From the NCBI GenBank assembly GCA_036435485.1, contig CM071598.1, positions 178,942,148 to 179,006,147 on the forward strand: 64,000 nucleotides of DNA, in the 5' to 3' direction. Made by a program: the position numbers and the translations under genes. Positions 10,520-22,182 of this stretch are shown piece after piece. The stretch is from Saposhnikovia divaricata (taxonomy: Eukaryota > Streptophyta > Magnoliopsida > Apiales > Apiaceae). Under the pieces are notes generated by a model. It did no database searches, was not told where the DNA came from, and saw only the letters and a list, made by a program, of their open reading frames with translations. Positions within the stretch are counted from its first letter, which is position 1. Each line of letters opens with the position of its first letter.

Positions 10520-12195
10520 TTAATCAGAAGGATCGAGAATAGGTGTCGATGCAACGTTTGATTCTTCTTCTTCCTCTTCGGGGGACTCAACTCCTACTCG
10601 ATTATCAACGTGCTTTCCGGATCTCAGGGAAATGACAGCATTCACATTGTCATGAGGTCTTTGATTAATAGGAAACTTAGGGTTGACCTCGGGCTGACTT
10701 GGAAACTTATTCTTCTCGCGCTCATGGATGGCATTAGCTAATTGGCTCACTTGAACCTCTAACTTCGATATGGCTTGGGTGCTAGCATTTATGATTTGCC
10801 TATCTTGAGTCATGGTTTGCATGAAAGTTTGTTGTGATTGAGCCAAATTAGTGGTGGATTTGAGAAGCGCATCGAGATTTTTCTCCAACGATGTAAGTTG
10901 CTTATCCGACTCAGATAAACCGGGAGGGTGGGAAGGAGCTTGAGTCAGATAAGGAGCATGATTTTGAGGGGAAAAAGAATTTGCGTCAGGTTTATGAAAA
11001 ACCGGTGGTTGAGATTGGAAGTTTTGGAACGAAGGAGGTTGATTTTGGAATTGTGCGGGGTGAGATTGTTGACCTTGACCTTGATTCCAAGAAAAGTTCG
11101 GGTGCTTTTTCCAACCGGGGTTATAAGTAGGAGCATAAGGATCATTTCGAGGACCCGATTGGAACATCGCATTGACTTGTTTAAAATCTTGAGGATTTGT
11201 ATCCCTTGATTGGTTGAGTTAAAATTTGAGCACATGGATACTTGGGAGGGGGACCCGTTGGTTTCTAAGGCTTCTAAACGTCGAGTAAGAGTGGCTAATT
11301 TAGCCTCGATCGCGATAGAGTTACCAATTTGATGTAGCCCTCTTTGATGCATGGTAGCTATTGAATCGTTTGATTTCTCGGTTTCTCGAGTGGGCTCCCT
11401 AGTTGATTCCCATAACATAGTCTTTTCCGCGAACTCTTCGAAAAATTCCCATCCCTCATCCTCGTCTTTCTCCATGAATTTCCCTTGGCACATAGATTCC
11501 AACAATGCGGTTGTTGAACCATCTAAGGCCTCGTACACAATCTTATAGAGCCTCCATTTTTCGATTCCGTGGTGGGGACATTGGGATAAAAGATTTTTAA
11601 AGCGGTCAAAACACGTCCAAAATGGTTCATTGAGTTTTTGACGAAATTGATTAATCTCATTAGTGAGTTTCGTAGTCTTATGGCTTGGAAAGAATTTTTT
11701 TAGAAAGATGACTACGAAACCCTCCCATGTGGAAATCGAATTGACAGGCAGACTATACAACCATTTTTTAGCATTATCTTTTAAAGTGAAGTTGATTAGT
11801 CTAAGCCATATGGAGTCCTCGGAAAGTTGTTGGAGTTTTTGCAAAGCGCAAACCTCCTCGAATTCATGTAGAAAAAGATAAGGATCCTCACCATCACTCC
11901 CGCGAAAATTAGGTAACATGCTAATTTGATGACCTTTGATTTCAAAATTATTACCATTAACCGGGGGAAGAGTGATACATGAGGGTTGAGCAGAACGGGT
12001 GGGATAGCAACGGTCCTTAAGAGACATGGCCATGGTTACTATTGGTTCGGTAATTTCTAAAGATTTGGAATCAGACGAGGATGAAATCGCAAATGATCTC
12101 ACTAGTCTCGCAGAATTATCCCTAAACCAAGTAGTTCGCATAAACCAAGAAAGGAAACGCGTAGCAAGTAAGCGCGGAGAAAGATTTAAACACAC
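10520..12195 (-). pseudogene. Athila gag, frameshifted
   Basis: The 12195-10945 frame carries the retrotransposon gag core: LPNFRGSDGEDPYLFLHEF, INFTLKDNAKKWLYSLP, WEGFVVIFLKKFFP and a Trp-Glu-rich segment. The frame is broken near 11210, and the C-terminal part continues in another frame at 11167-10520 (YNPGWKKHPNFSWNQGQGQQ), Gln/Pro-rich as usual for Athila/Tat gag. The likely native start is the Met near 12036 (AMSLKDRCYP) rather than the first Met at 12195. Gag forms the virus-like particle. A stop-rich stretch, 10319-10519, separates it from the protease. Confidence 0.85.
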
Positions 12196-13094
12196 AAAAG
12201 AAAGGGTGAAAAAAAATCAAAAGAAAAATTCTATACCTAGGGTTCCTTAATAAACTAGACCTTGCTCCTAACTTTAAGGACCACCAAAAACTCGGTAAAT
12301 CAGAATTTATTCGGACCGATTTGGCAAGGTAGGTGCAAGCATTGCCAAGAGGCTAAACACCAGCCTAGACACCAAATCCTAATTGGCCAGGTAAGCTTTC
12401 GCTTGCCTGGACACCAAAGAATCGGAATAATTAATGATTACTTCGTTTCTTAGGTACCTTCATAATTGAGCGCGAAATTCCTAGGGGCCAACGTCTAATT
12501 AATTTTATTAAAAGCTTGGTATGCAAAATGATGGATTAAATTGTTTTGGGCCAAGGAAAGAGTGATGAAATCCATCCCCTTATCTTGTGAGTGGTTTTGC
12601 CGTTAAGGTTTATTAAAATGATGCAACAAACAACGAAATATATACAAAAATATAAAAAATTATGGATGCTTACACTACGTGTTTTAACTAAAAGAAAGAA
12701 GAAATTTAACGTACCTTTGGGTCCTCCAGCAATGACCACAATTTATAAGGTACGAAAAATTAAAAACAAGAAAATAAAAATCTAGATAATGTGCCCTAAG
12801 TGATTAAATGCATGATGCAACAATTATGTATTTACTAGCTATTTTTTTTTTTTTGGATTTTAAATTTTCAATTTTTTTGTGAATTTTTTTATTTTTTAAT
12901 TTTTTTTGTGATTTTCTAAAAATAAAAAGGCAAAAAAGAGTGAAATACTGGTTACCGAAGCACGCTTCCAAAAATTCCAATTTTCCTCCACGGTGATTCC
13001 CGAAATTTCAACTTTCCTAAAAACAAAATGAGATAAAAATGAGACAAGTAAAACTAATCTGAAAAATTAACAATTAAGGCGTGAAAAATATTTG
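12196..13094 (-). other. 5' leader of the Athila element
   Basis: About 0.9 kb between primer site and gag. It holds a T-rich stretch at 12840-12920 and no recognisable coding sequence. Such leaders normally carry packaging and translation signals, which I cannot identify here. Confidence 0.6.
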
Positions 13095-13113
13095 TTCCCC
13101 GGCAGCGGCGCCA
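13095..13113 (-). other. tRNA-Asp-type primer binding site
   Basis: The minus strand reads TGGCGCCGCTGCCGGGGAA, six bases inside the 5' LTR end (...CACATCA). It matches the Asp-tRNA 3' end used by Athila elements, apart from one likely mismatch. Confidence 0.85.
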
Positions 13114-13119
13114 AAAATT

Positions 13120-15693
13120 TGATGTGCCGAAAATATAACAATTAAATATCGCAAGTGCACGATCATCGTTTTAGTATTTTAAGATTCGATCCACATGAAA
13201 TAATATTTATTTCGCGATCCTTAATTTTTAAATTAGGCGAATTAGAACAATTTATAAATTTGGATTTATGCTATTTAATTCCTAAAGGGAAATTTTAAAC
13301 TATTTACAAAAAGAGAATTTAATTTGGAATTTAGAAAATTGGAATTTTACTAATTAGTTAAAAGAAAATCTATTTGTACAAGAAAATCTAAATTTATTCT
13401 AATTTTAAACAACTAATTAAAAGTGAAAGGGAAAAAAAATTAGATTAAAATTTGAATTAATTTATTTTATACTAATTAATTTAAATATCCCAAATTTGAA
13501 TTAAAATTAAATTTCATTCTAAAACATTTTTCTTTTTAAAATAATAACCACCAAACAGCTGCATAACGTTTCAAACTTGGCTAAAACAAAATTCACTAGA
13601 CAACGGACTGATTTGCAAACTTAATGAAGGCAATACAGAACTCGAACTACAGCTATTCGTCCATGTTTAAACACAACACCTAGTCCACTCGGAAATTCAG
13701 TTAGGGCTCGGTTCACACAATTCAGAAATCTAATAACCCACAAAACAGAAATTTGATGCAAACTCACTATTAACTCAGCTACAACAACTTCGTCGACTCA
13801 ACGATAACACAAACTCGAAAACAAATTACTGAAAACCAACGAAACCATTAAACTCAGCAATCTGACTCTTCAACTCGTAATTTAAACTCAGAACTTAGCA
13901 TCAAAAGAAAACTACAGCAACTCAATCCAGCACATACCAACAACAAATGACACATTCAAAGAACTACTTGCAGACACACGGACAAGAACATAAACATCAT
14001 CACAGCAACAATGTAACAAATTCGATTCCGGGGACTCGACACTACCCCGAAACAACGAATTAAACAACAAAACTTTGCATCACAGCAACATAACCCAGTA
14101 AACTACAACAAAACTACATCTATCTGCAAGAACAAAACTTGGTAGAACAAAAACCAATAGTATAAAACTCGAACAAGGCAAATTAATAACTAACAGTCCA
14201 TATAATCCCAACTCGTGAACTCAAAATCTTACAAAAATCCGACAGCAACAACAACTTAAACATACTCGAGTCCCATAAGCTTAACACGGACAACAACGAA
14301 CAAACCTGTAGTAACTCAGCCAATAATTCGAACATACAGCGGACAAAACCAGAAGAAAACTCAGAATTTTGCATCAACTAGACTATGAACTCGACAAACA
14401 GACCATAAACGAGACTCGGATTCTTAAACTCGGACATCAACAGCTCGGTAAAGAGCTCATGACAATAGCAATAACAGGCAGCGAGTCGACTCAGTAACAA
14501 CGAACGAATACTCGATGATTTAGACAATGGAATCGGTAAAAACACTTGAAAGAAACAGACTCGAACTTAATTAACATCAGCAAATTAACAAATGATTTAA
14601 AAACGTAAAAGGGGAAGGGGATTTTGAACGAATTTAAAGAGAAGAAATGGGTGGTGTTTGTAAAGGAGGGAGAGGACAGGGGAGTGTATTTTGAAGAGGA
14701 GAGGACTGGGTTTGTTTTAGGAAAGAGGTTGGGCTCGAATGAATTAACAAGAGAGAGAGAGAGATGGAGGAACGGTAGAGAGATTTGAGTGGGTTCGTGC
14801 GAGTGACACTAAAACAGGGGAAAAAGAAAGGGTTGTGTTAAGTCGTAGAAGAAAACAGAGCAATTAACTATACTTCAAATTTTTAACAAAATAAACAGAC
14901 AATAGAAGTTAGGCTTCGAATTTAGACAATTAAAACAGGTAAAACAATAAATAAAATTAATATTTTTGTGGTTTTTTTATTTTTAAAAATTAAATACGTA
15001 ATTTACAGAGATTAATTACGAAATTAAAAATTATAATTATACTAAAACAATGATTTAGAAATAAATAACCCAAAATAAAATGGAAGTTTAAAGGGCACAA
15101 TTACAATTATTAAATAAAAACAAGAAATTAAATATCGTTAATTTCAACCCCAAGTGGTTAGCTTTCGCTACTTTGTCCACTAATCGGATTTACGAAAATA
15201 ACGAAAATGAAGCTTGTATTAAAATGAAAGAGCAAAATGAAGAAAATAAAAAGGGAATGATAATTTATATTAATAAAAGGGAAGTGTTTACAAAACTTGA
15301 AAACTAGTACTAAAAATGGAGACTACTAAATTTAGGTTAACTAAAACTAAGATTTAGGATGTATAGATACAAATGAATGGGGCTATTTATAGAAAAAATT
15401 TAGGGTTTTTGGTTGGTGTGGGTTCATCCTAGCCATTTATTTAGTTTTGTGTTGGCTAAATCTTGGCCATCCATTTTGTTTGACAACAAAATGCACCACA
15501 CTCACTTCTCTTTTCTTTTCCTCGTGCTTTGGTCCTTCTTCTTTCTCTTTTGCCCTTCCTTGACATTTATTTCTTTATTTTGCCATTTCTTCATTTTTTC
15601 TCGAATTTCCTGAAATGCAACAAAATAATTTATTAAAATATGAGTTCAAACAGCAAATAAGTAATAAAAATATGCAAAAATATGCAATTATCA
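13120..15693 (-). repeat. 5' LTR of the Athila element (2574 bp)
   Basis: Bounded by TGATGTG at 13120 and ...AATTATCA at 15693 on the plus strand. Positions 13743-15693 are repeated at 2000-3941. The minus-strand promoter should lie in the right half. A TATTTATAG-type motif near 15382-15391 is a candidate TATA (minus strand CTATAAATAG). The outer flank at 15694-15698 is ATGTT. The matching left flank is lost, so the target duplication cannot be checked. Confidence 0.9.
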
Positions 15694-15961
15694 ATGTTAC
15701 CTTTTAATTTAAAACATAATCTTGCAGTTATTAATATATACCCAAAAATATCACACCATATCTTTCAATCACTAATAAAAAATATATAAAATATAACGTA
15801 TAATTACCGTTAGATTTTTAGCAAAAAAATCAGAACCATTAGATCTAATGATTAAATGTTTTATATGATTAAGTTAATATACAAAACATTCAAGATTCGA
15901 ATTTCGTCAATGACGTATTTAATTTAAAATTTCATAATATAAGTTTTAAACCTTGAATATC

Positions 15962-16023
<62 letters not shown>

Positions 16024-16569
16024 GTTTTAAATTAATCACTTAATAGAATGTGTTTTGATGAAATAGAAATTAATAAAATTGGAATTTAAAAATAGAGTGA
16101 AGATATGGGATTAAAAACTTGGTCATTAAAATTGGATTTATTTTCTATAAATTGATTAAATAGAGTAAAAGAGAATTCTAGATTTAATGGAATAATTAGG
16201 CTAAAAAGAGATAATTGAGGCATTCTTTTTAATTATTTTAGAAAAAATAAGAAGGGAAAACTTTGAGAATATAGTAAGTAAATTATTGCATTGACATGTG
16301 AATTTTGTACAAAAAGGATTTATTTATTGGAGTTAAACCATAGATTTTCGTATAAAAATAAGATTTAAGAGAATTAGGAAATTTTCCTTTAGGTGGTTTT
16401 TAGTATTTTATGCAAATGGTATAAAATGAGATTAGTAAATAGAATTATTTATTTGAATTGAATAAAGGCTTTAGTGCAAGCATGTTATTAAGAGAGAATA
16501 AATTGTAACCCTTTTAGTTAGGAAATACCTAGCATGTGTATTATTATGACGGTTAATTGTGAACTTTTA
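15694..16569. other. AT-rich DNA with TA microsatellite
   Basis: No gene is seen. A pure (TA)n tract runs from about 15963 to 16020. The part from 16021 to 16569 resembles AT-rich retrotransposon LTR sequence and is probably the left portion of the LTR relic that continues at 17163, but I cannot fix its start. Confidence 0.5.
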
Positions 16570-16586
16570 TTTCTTTAATCCTTGTT

Positions 16587-17069
16587 TTTTTTTTAACAAA
16601 AAGGAATCAATTCATTAATCAAAAGTCATACGGCATCTACAAATACAATCGGCACAGACGCTTAAGTGGATCGCTGTTGAATTCTTCCTAGAGGCAACCA
16701 AGCGATTTGAAGATGATTGAAAGTATGTACAAGTAGTTTTTTCCATCGAACTGTTCTGTGTAAACGACCATAGATGCGATCCCGTAGTAACCTTCATCCC
16801 TGAATCAAAACCATGAAAATCTTGCCGATCTATAACCTCGGCCATGGAACACGCCAAAACCCAATCAAAACAAAAACTCAAACTCTCACAAGGAGAGACT
16901 AACAAAACCCAAATAAATTTGGAACTTATTAAAACCCAAATAAATTGCGAACTTATTGAAGAAACAAGATATGAAACAAGAAAACGAAAAGGGATTGGGG
17001 CTCTCCACCGGTGAAGACCGATGGAAGCCCCCTCAAAAATCTATGATGGAGGCTAGGGTTTTAGAAAAA

Positions 17070-17102
<33 letters not shown>

Positions 17103-17145
17103 GTGAGAGTGAGAGAGAGAGAGAGAGGCGTGGTACCATCTCGTT
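16587..17145 (-). mobile_element. Internally deleted LINE-like element, 17-bp target duplication
   Basis: The target duplication TTTCTTTAATCCTTGTT occurs at 16570-16586 and 17146-17162. On the minus strand the insert starts with a CT-repeat leader and AAACCCTAG, passes through a GGGGGCTTCCATCGGTC-type 5' sequence and a short open frame (16905-16615), and ends TTAATGAATTGATTCC followed by a T-rich then A-rich tail. That is the shape of a plant L1-type LINE in which only the two ends remain. The 96-codon frame shows no RT or endonuclease motif. A SINE or a processed transcript is an alternative, but no tRNA-like A/B boxes are evident. Confidence 0.75.
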
Positions 17146-17162
17146 TTTCTTTAATCCTTGTT

Positions 17163-18367
17163 AAAAATTGTTAATTGCGTTACTTAATTTAATTTTTGAT
17201 TAAATTCTAGGAGATGATTTTTGATATTAAGTGCTTCAGGTGTTCAGATTATATGATTTAAAAGGTGTTAATTAACTTGAAGAGCTACTAGGAAAATCGG
17301 CCTCTGTTCTAAATAGTATATAATTTGCGAATAATGCGTTAGTACGATTTTAAGGATACGAATATATCTCAAAATTATATTTTTTCGATATTACTTGATT
17401 ATCGATGGCATGATTACTAAAATTATTTTGATAATTATTATAGAATCTCTTTCTTAGACTTGAGACTCTTGCTCGCGGGTAGCACCTTTTATTTATTCGG
17501 TAATTTTATCATCGAGACAGAGGCAAGTTCATTCCTACCCTTACTCTCAAAAATTTTGTATTTGATTCATGTTATATTTTTTTATTGCTCCTTATGTTAC
17601 AAGATTTATTTAATGGATATTATTTTCTTGGTAGAGATTATTTTATTGCTAAATATTGTTATTTGTGAATCGTACCTCTTGTGAACGTAGAAGCGACTTC
17701 GTTGTTATCAAGTTGATCACATTAGTTCGAGACGACTCTTAATTTTATTCAGCCGAACTAATCTCATCGCTCGAGATAGTTAAATTCATTCTTTCCTGTC
17801 GGATTTATTGTATAGATTCGACAACACTTATTGTACATCTTTTATTTGATTCATTGCTCGAATCAAACAAATAGATAGTGCAAATAGTAGGATTGTTGAA
17901 ACTGTTACTCGATAAGCAAATGAAAATCTTCTACTTAACGTACATCGGTTTTGTGTATTTAATTATAAACATTCGAGTTGTACTCATTATTCGGGACGAC
18001 TCATAATACCTAATTTTCTAAACTATTCTCATTATTTCGAGATGGTTGCCTTTCTTGTCAGTGGTTGGCACATTGTTCGTGTCAACCAATAAATTATATT
18101 TATTGAAGTCTTACATCAGTCCATTGTTCAGAATGATGACACATTTATATTCGACTAGAAGTCAGCCAGGACAAACAATTACTTCTTGAAAAATTTATCT
18201 TAATTTATCATTTTACTAAATAATTGGGGATTCTGTATTCTTACTGGTCAACATGGGATAGAGGCCCATGGTAGAGAGAAAGAGACTCGTGTACGGTCAT
18301 ACGGGCACGAGAATATTTAAGGCATTAACATTTCCAGGGTTGATCTAATAACTAATTATAATGCTAG

Positions 18368-18398
<31 letters not shown>

Positions 18399-19066
18399 AA
18401 TTTCATTGATACTACATTGTAGCCGTGACCGGGCGAAGTGTGGTGTCATAGGAGGATGGTATTTTCGGTCGGGTAGTTGATCGCACCACCGAGATACCGA
18501 GCGGTTGGAAGACCAGTGTATTCATTTCTCATGATTCATCATATGTGTAACGAGTTATTTTCTTTCGCGTATTCATGATTTCTTGAGATGAGTTTCATGT
18601 CGGTTTTGACCTTCTTAATTTCAAACTGTCTAGTCAAACTTGGACTTTATCTTTTGTCTAAATATTATTATATTTATAAACCGAGCAAGGAGAGAACTTG
18701 CTGAGCACCATCGTTGCTCATTCTTGCTTTATTACATTTACTCAGCTGTCAAGAAGGAAAGAGGCGAGCCATTCAGCTAGACGTCCAGAGGAAAGGAGAA
18801 AGTCCAGAGCCATTCTGCCAGGGATTAGAATAACCAGCTGGAACTTTTATTCTATTGTATCTTAGAAATTATGTAAGATATTATTCCGAGTTTTAATAAA
18901 TTCGTGTTGTAATAATAATGTTGAGACCGATCCTTGGATCTGCGGAATGGGACTGTTATGCTCCGTTTTTATGTTTATTATATATTTTTGTGAGCTAACG
19001 TGTGTTGCAGGATATCGAGTTGTGTGACGACCCGGGTCCCCAATCAGGGTGGATTTGGGGGCGTCA
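17163..19066 (+). repeat. Diverged LTR relic related to the Tekay LTR, opposite orientation
   Basis: The right end reads GTCGG..., then GACGACCCGGGTCCCC and GGATTTGGGGGCGTCACA at 19066. This is the complement of the start of the Tekay-type LTR at 24536 (TGTGACGCCCCCAAATC...GGTCGTCACA). Further matches include the complement of the CTTGCTGAGCA and GCTCATTCTTGCTTTAT stretches at 18690-18735. No primer site or polypurine tract follows 19066, so it is a solo or truncated LTR. The left boundary is uncertain and may lie before the LINE insertion. It holds a (TA)n run at 18368-18395 and no gene. Confidence 0.65.
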
Positions 19067-19159
19067 CAAATACAAATCAATTTTTATGAAAAATAAAGTA
19101 TTACGATGGTGTTCTTTATTATTTTTTATACAAGGTGTTCCTTCCCGAGTGCAACTCTT

Positions 19160-19230
<71 letters not shown>

Positions 19231-19507
19231 CTATCTTCTTTTTATATTTTTGTGTTGGTTTGTTTTAAGTGCATTACATTAAAATTTATTATTGATTATA
19301 ATTTTATATTTTAGATATTTTTTTGAATTGACATTTGTTTTGTAGATTATATTTTGTTGAATTTTGGTGTCATTTCCAATTATGACATGTTTTTTGATTA
19401 TTTTTTTAATATCTTGTTTTACCATATATTTTTGTTGTGGAACAAAAAGTAAGGTTATCAAATTGCGGCTAGGGTTCGTGAGCTTCGTGATTTAATGGCT
19501 GCACTTG
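19067..19507. repeat. AT-rich spacer with GT/TA compound microsatellite
   Basis: A (GT)n-(TA)n run spans about 19160-19229. The remainder is AT-rich without coding features. It separates the LTR relic from the 3' LTR of the Tat element. Confidence 0.7.
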
Positions 19508-19976
19508 TGTTACCGTGACCTAATTCGGGTCTTCACAAGATGCCTACGTATCTCAATGTCGAGAATCAAGCCAAAAAAACGTAGTTCTGAGATGAGGGGT
19601 CAGGCCCTTTAAATAGGCTGCAGGAGCCTTAGAATCGTAGTAGGGTTTGGAGACTTGGTGGACAAGTCACCGTTATTAAGGAAGGTTCTGACTCCTTCCT
19701 TATAGGAATTAGTTTCCTTGTTGAATTAGGTGCCTTGGAGGCTACACAATATCCCTGGGATATTCCAAGACGTTCCTGGTTTCTAGAACGTTCCTGTTTT
19801 ATGGATCAGGCCCGTGTTATAAACAAGCTTGTACCGGGCGTCCCCGGTTTGGGCTGTTCTTTTTGGGCTTAACCACTAACCACGAATTTAATGCCCAGTT
19901 AGGGTTTTAGGCCTCATTACGAGCCAATAAATACTATATTAATTATGCCTTTAGGGATTATTTTTCACCCATATCA
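19508..19976 (-). repeat. 3' LTR of the Tat element (469 bp)
   Basis: On the minus strand it runs from TGATATGGGTG (right edge, after the polypurine tract) to ...CACGGTAACA. Inside are a TATA-like CTATTTAAAGG (complement at about 19609-19619) and the downstream ACGTAGGCATC block typical of Retand-type LTR ends. The left boundary may be 19506 or 19508. The flank ACTTG (19503-19507) cannot be tested because the other LTR is absent. Confidence 0.7.
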
Positions 19977-19994
19977 TTTGCCCCCCAACTTCTA
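19977..19994 (-). other. Polypurine tract of the Tat element
   Basis: The minus strand reads AGAAGTTGGGGGGCAAA directly before the LTR start TGATATGGG. It sets the LTR edge and the orientation. Confidence 0.75.
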
Positions 19995-22060
19995 GGAAAA
20001 CTTGATTTCGTAGAAGTTTAAGGTCAGTTCGGCCCTACCAGGGTATCGTCTTACAGTGAAGTGTGGAGCGACCTACACATTCACAACGACTAAAATTCTC
20101 TCCCAAGTTAATACTTAAGAAAGTTAAACGTTCCTTGACCTCTTAAACCTTTTTCTTACGATTTTTGGGCCTTTCGGGAATAGGATTAATGTCGTTTCGA
20201 GCTCGTAGACACTAATCCAAGTGCAATTCGTGCATAGGATCGTTTATCATAGATTCATTAATGATTTATTTCCCTCAACTTTTCTAAGTTAGGGTTAATA
20301 TCAGACGGTCATTGCTCATAAGCCTTAATAAGGGCTAATTTCTCAGCAAAAGACACTAATTCAGCCCTAATTGGGACTAAACAACCCTAAACGGGGCTAC
20401 AAAGGCCTTAACCGAGGCTAAACCATTCATATTTAATGTGATTACTACTAGGATATTCACCCTTAACCTTGAGATAGGTTAATTTTAGAGTTAGAGTCCT
20501 TAAACGTCGATAATCGAGGTTAATCACCCCCTAACTGCGATTAGCGAAACCCTAATCCCAAATTTTGGAGTTAAGCCAATCTAATAGAGATTCTTATAAC
20601 CTCCTGGTTGTAGAAAGAATCGCGTAAAAATTCTCATTTTTAGGTTGTCTAGGCAAGAAATACGGCCTTCTAGGCAAGGTGTTTCAAACACCTTCCTGAT
20701 TTCAAACACCCTCCTGGTTTCAAACACCCCTGGCATTTCTAAACTCAAATTTTGAAGTTGAGCTTATATGATAGAGATTCTTATAATCTCCTGGTATGAG
20801 CAAGAATCACAAGAAAATATGCATTTTTGAACGTTTTAGGGCGAAATACCTCATTCTGAGCTGGTTTTCAAACCAGACCTTGTTTCAAACACCCTCCTTT
20901 TTTCAACTTCTTGAAACCACTGAGAGACCTACCTAGGCTTGTAGAGGACCTTGAGAGGTTTCCAAATCCCAAATTTGAGCTCAAACGGAGCATTTTTGAG
21001 CGTTCTGGAGGGTCATGAAACCACCTAGGGGGTTCAGGTCTTCACAACACCTGACCAAGGTGTTCTAGTCGGCCAACCCTGGTCGGCCATTCGGCCATGG
21101 GGACCTGGTCGGCCACCCCTGGTCGGCTGGGCCCCAAATTTTTTTTTTTTTGAATTTTTGCCAAATTTTGATTAGTTGACTTTGGCCATTGACTTTGACT
21201 TTTGACTTTAACTTTGACCAAAACCAAAACTTGTTTCAAACTCCCCTCCTTGTTTCTAGAGTGAGTTTACAACACCTTGGCTGATTTTGTGATCCTTAAC
21301 CACAAACAACCTTCTTCTTAGTTTTCAGGACCTTCTGGGTTTTAACTTGTTCTTGAACTCTTAGTTTCTAATAACCTTGGGCTATACTATGACCCTTGAC
21401 TTGCCGACATCCTTCCATATTTACAATAGGGTGTTTTAAACAACCTTGGCCTTGCCCCCTTGCCATGGAGGTCTCTGTTCCTTTGTTAATTTGTATAGGG
21501 TTTTTCTCTTGTTTTCAACACCTGACTTCAAGTCTAGGGTGCTATGATCAGTTTTTATCCTTGATTCCATACTCAAGGACTTTAAAACTCCTACCTTTTT
21601 AGTAAGGCCATGCCTTGGCTTGATTTTATTCAAAGGTTCCTGAATTTTAGGCCTTGAGTTCAATCAACCGGCTTAATTCAGGACATACAACCTCGTTGGC
21701 CATCTGGGCTTATATTTTAGGCAGGTTTTCAAAACTCCCACCATTTTCTTAGAATCTATTTTCTATATTTCTATAAAGTATTAGCTTTTTAGCTAATCTT
21801 TCTACTTAGTGCCTTAATCATGGATTTTTGGCTTAATCCTCCGTTTAGGCTCGTTAAGCATAAGTTAGTTCAACCTCTTAGGTCGTTAACTACGTTGCTG
21901 CTCCAACCTACATTTTCATTCGTTTCTTTCGTTTATTTTCACAAATTAGATCGTTTATTTGACCAAATTCCGAGTTCATAACGCCTTTTTCCTACTGTTT
22001 TCGGCTATTTAACCTGTAAACGCGGGTCATCGGAAAGATGACCTGCTATGAGGGGTCGCT
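19995..22060. repeat. Repeat-rich non-coding region between Tat 3' LTR and antisense ORF
   Basis: About 2 kb without a gene. It contains repeats of TTTCAAACACCCTCCT (about 20682-20735 and 20893-20912), a GGTCGGCCA cluster at about 21066-21128, and a cluster of TTGAC motifs (21175-21225). Sentence-like near-repeats such as GATAGAGATTCTTATAA (20582 and 20770) suggest an imperfect long tandem duplication of this region. Confidence 0.6.
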
Positions 22061-22067
22061 CATTTCC

Positions 22068-22076
22068 TTATAAAAG
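22068..22076 (+). promoter_or_regulatory. TATA box for the antisense ORF
   Basis: TTATAAAAG lies about 110 bases upstream of the ATG at 22183. A C/T-rich leader (CATCTTCTTCC...) with CTCTCTGAAGAG follows, the pattern of a plant promoter and 5'UTR. It suggests the antisense ORF is transcribed independently of the retrotransposon LTR. Confidence 0.5.
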
Positions 22077-22182
22077 AGTTGGAGTGGAAGTCATTCTTCA
22101 CATTTCCATCTTCTTCCAAAGAAAATTTCTCTCTGAAGAGCTCTCAAGATTCAAACACCTATTTCAATTTCAAACAAACCTG

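Larger units (their letters stand above)
2000..15693 (-). mobile_element. Athila-type Ty3/Gypsy LTR retrotransposon, degenerate, truncated 3' LTR
   Basis: A complete minus-strand layout is readable: 5' LTR 13120-15693, tRNA-Asp-type primer site 13095-13113, gag about 12195-10520, protease 10318-9416, RT/RNase H 9268-8084, integrase 7757-5215 (split by a solo LTR), polypurine tract about 3942-3957, and a 3' LTR 2000-3941 whose outer part is cut by a CACTA end. The Asp primer site and the RT wording (WRVCIDYRKLN, DQEKTTFTCPFGTF, PATFQRCM) point to the Athila clade. I see no envelope-like ORF between integrase and the 3' LTR. The two LTRs differ at only a few percent of positions, yet the coding region has several stops and frameshifts, so this copy cannot move on its own. 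Confidence 0.9.

Noticed and set aside
17460..17684. Hydrophobic 74-codon plus-strand frame
   Set aside because: AT-rich chance frame within an LTR relic. The apparent membrane character follows from T-rich codons.
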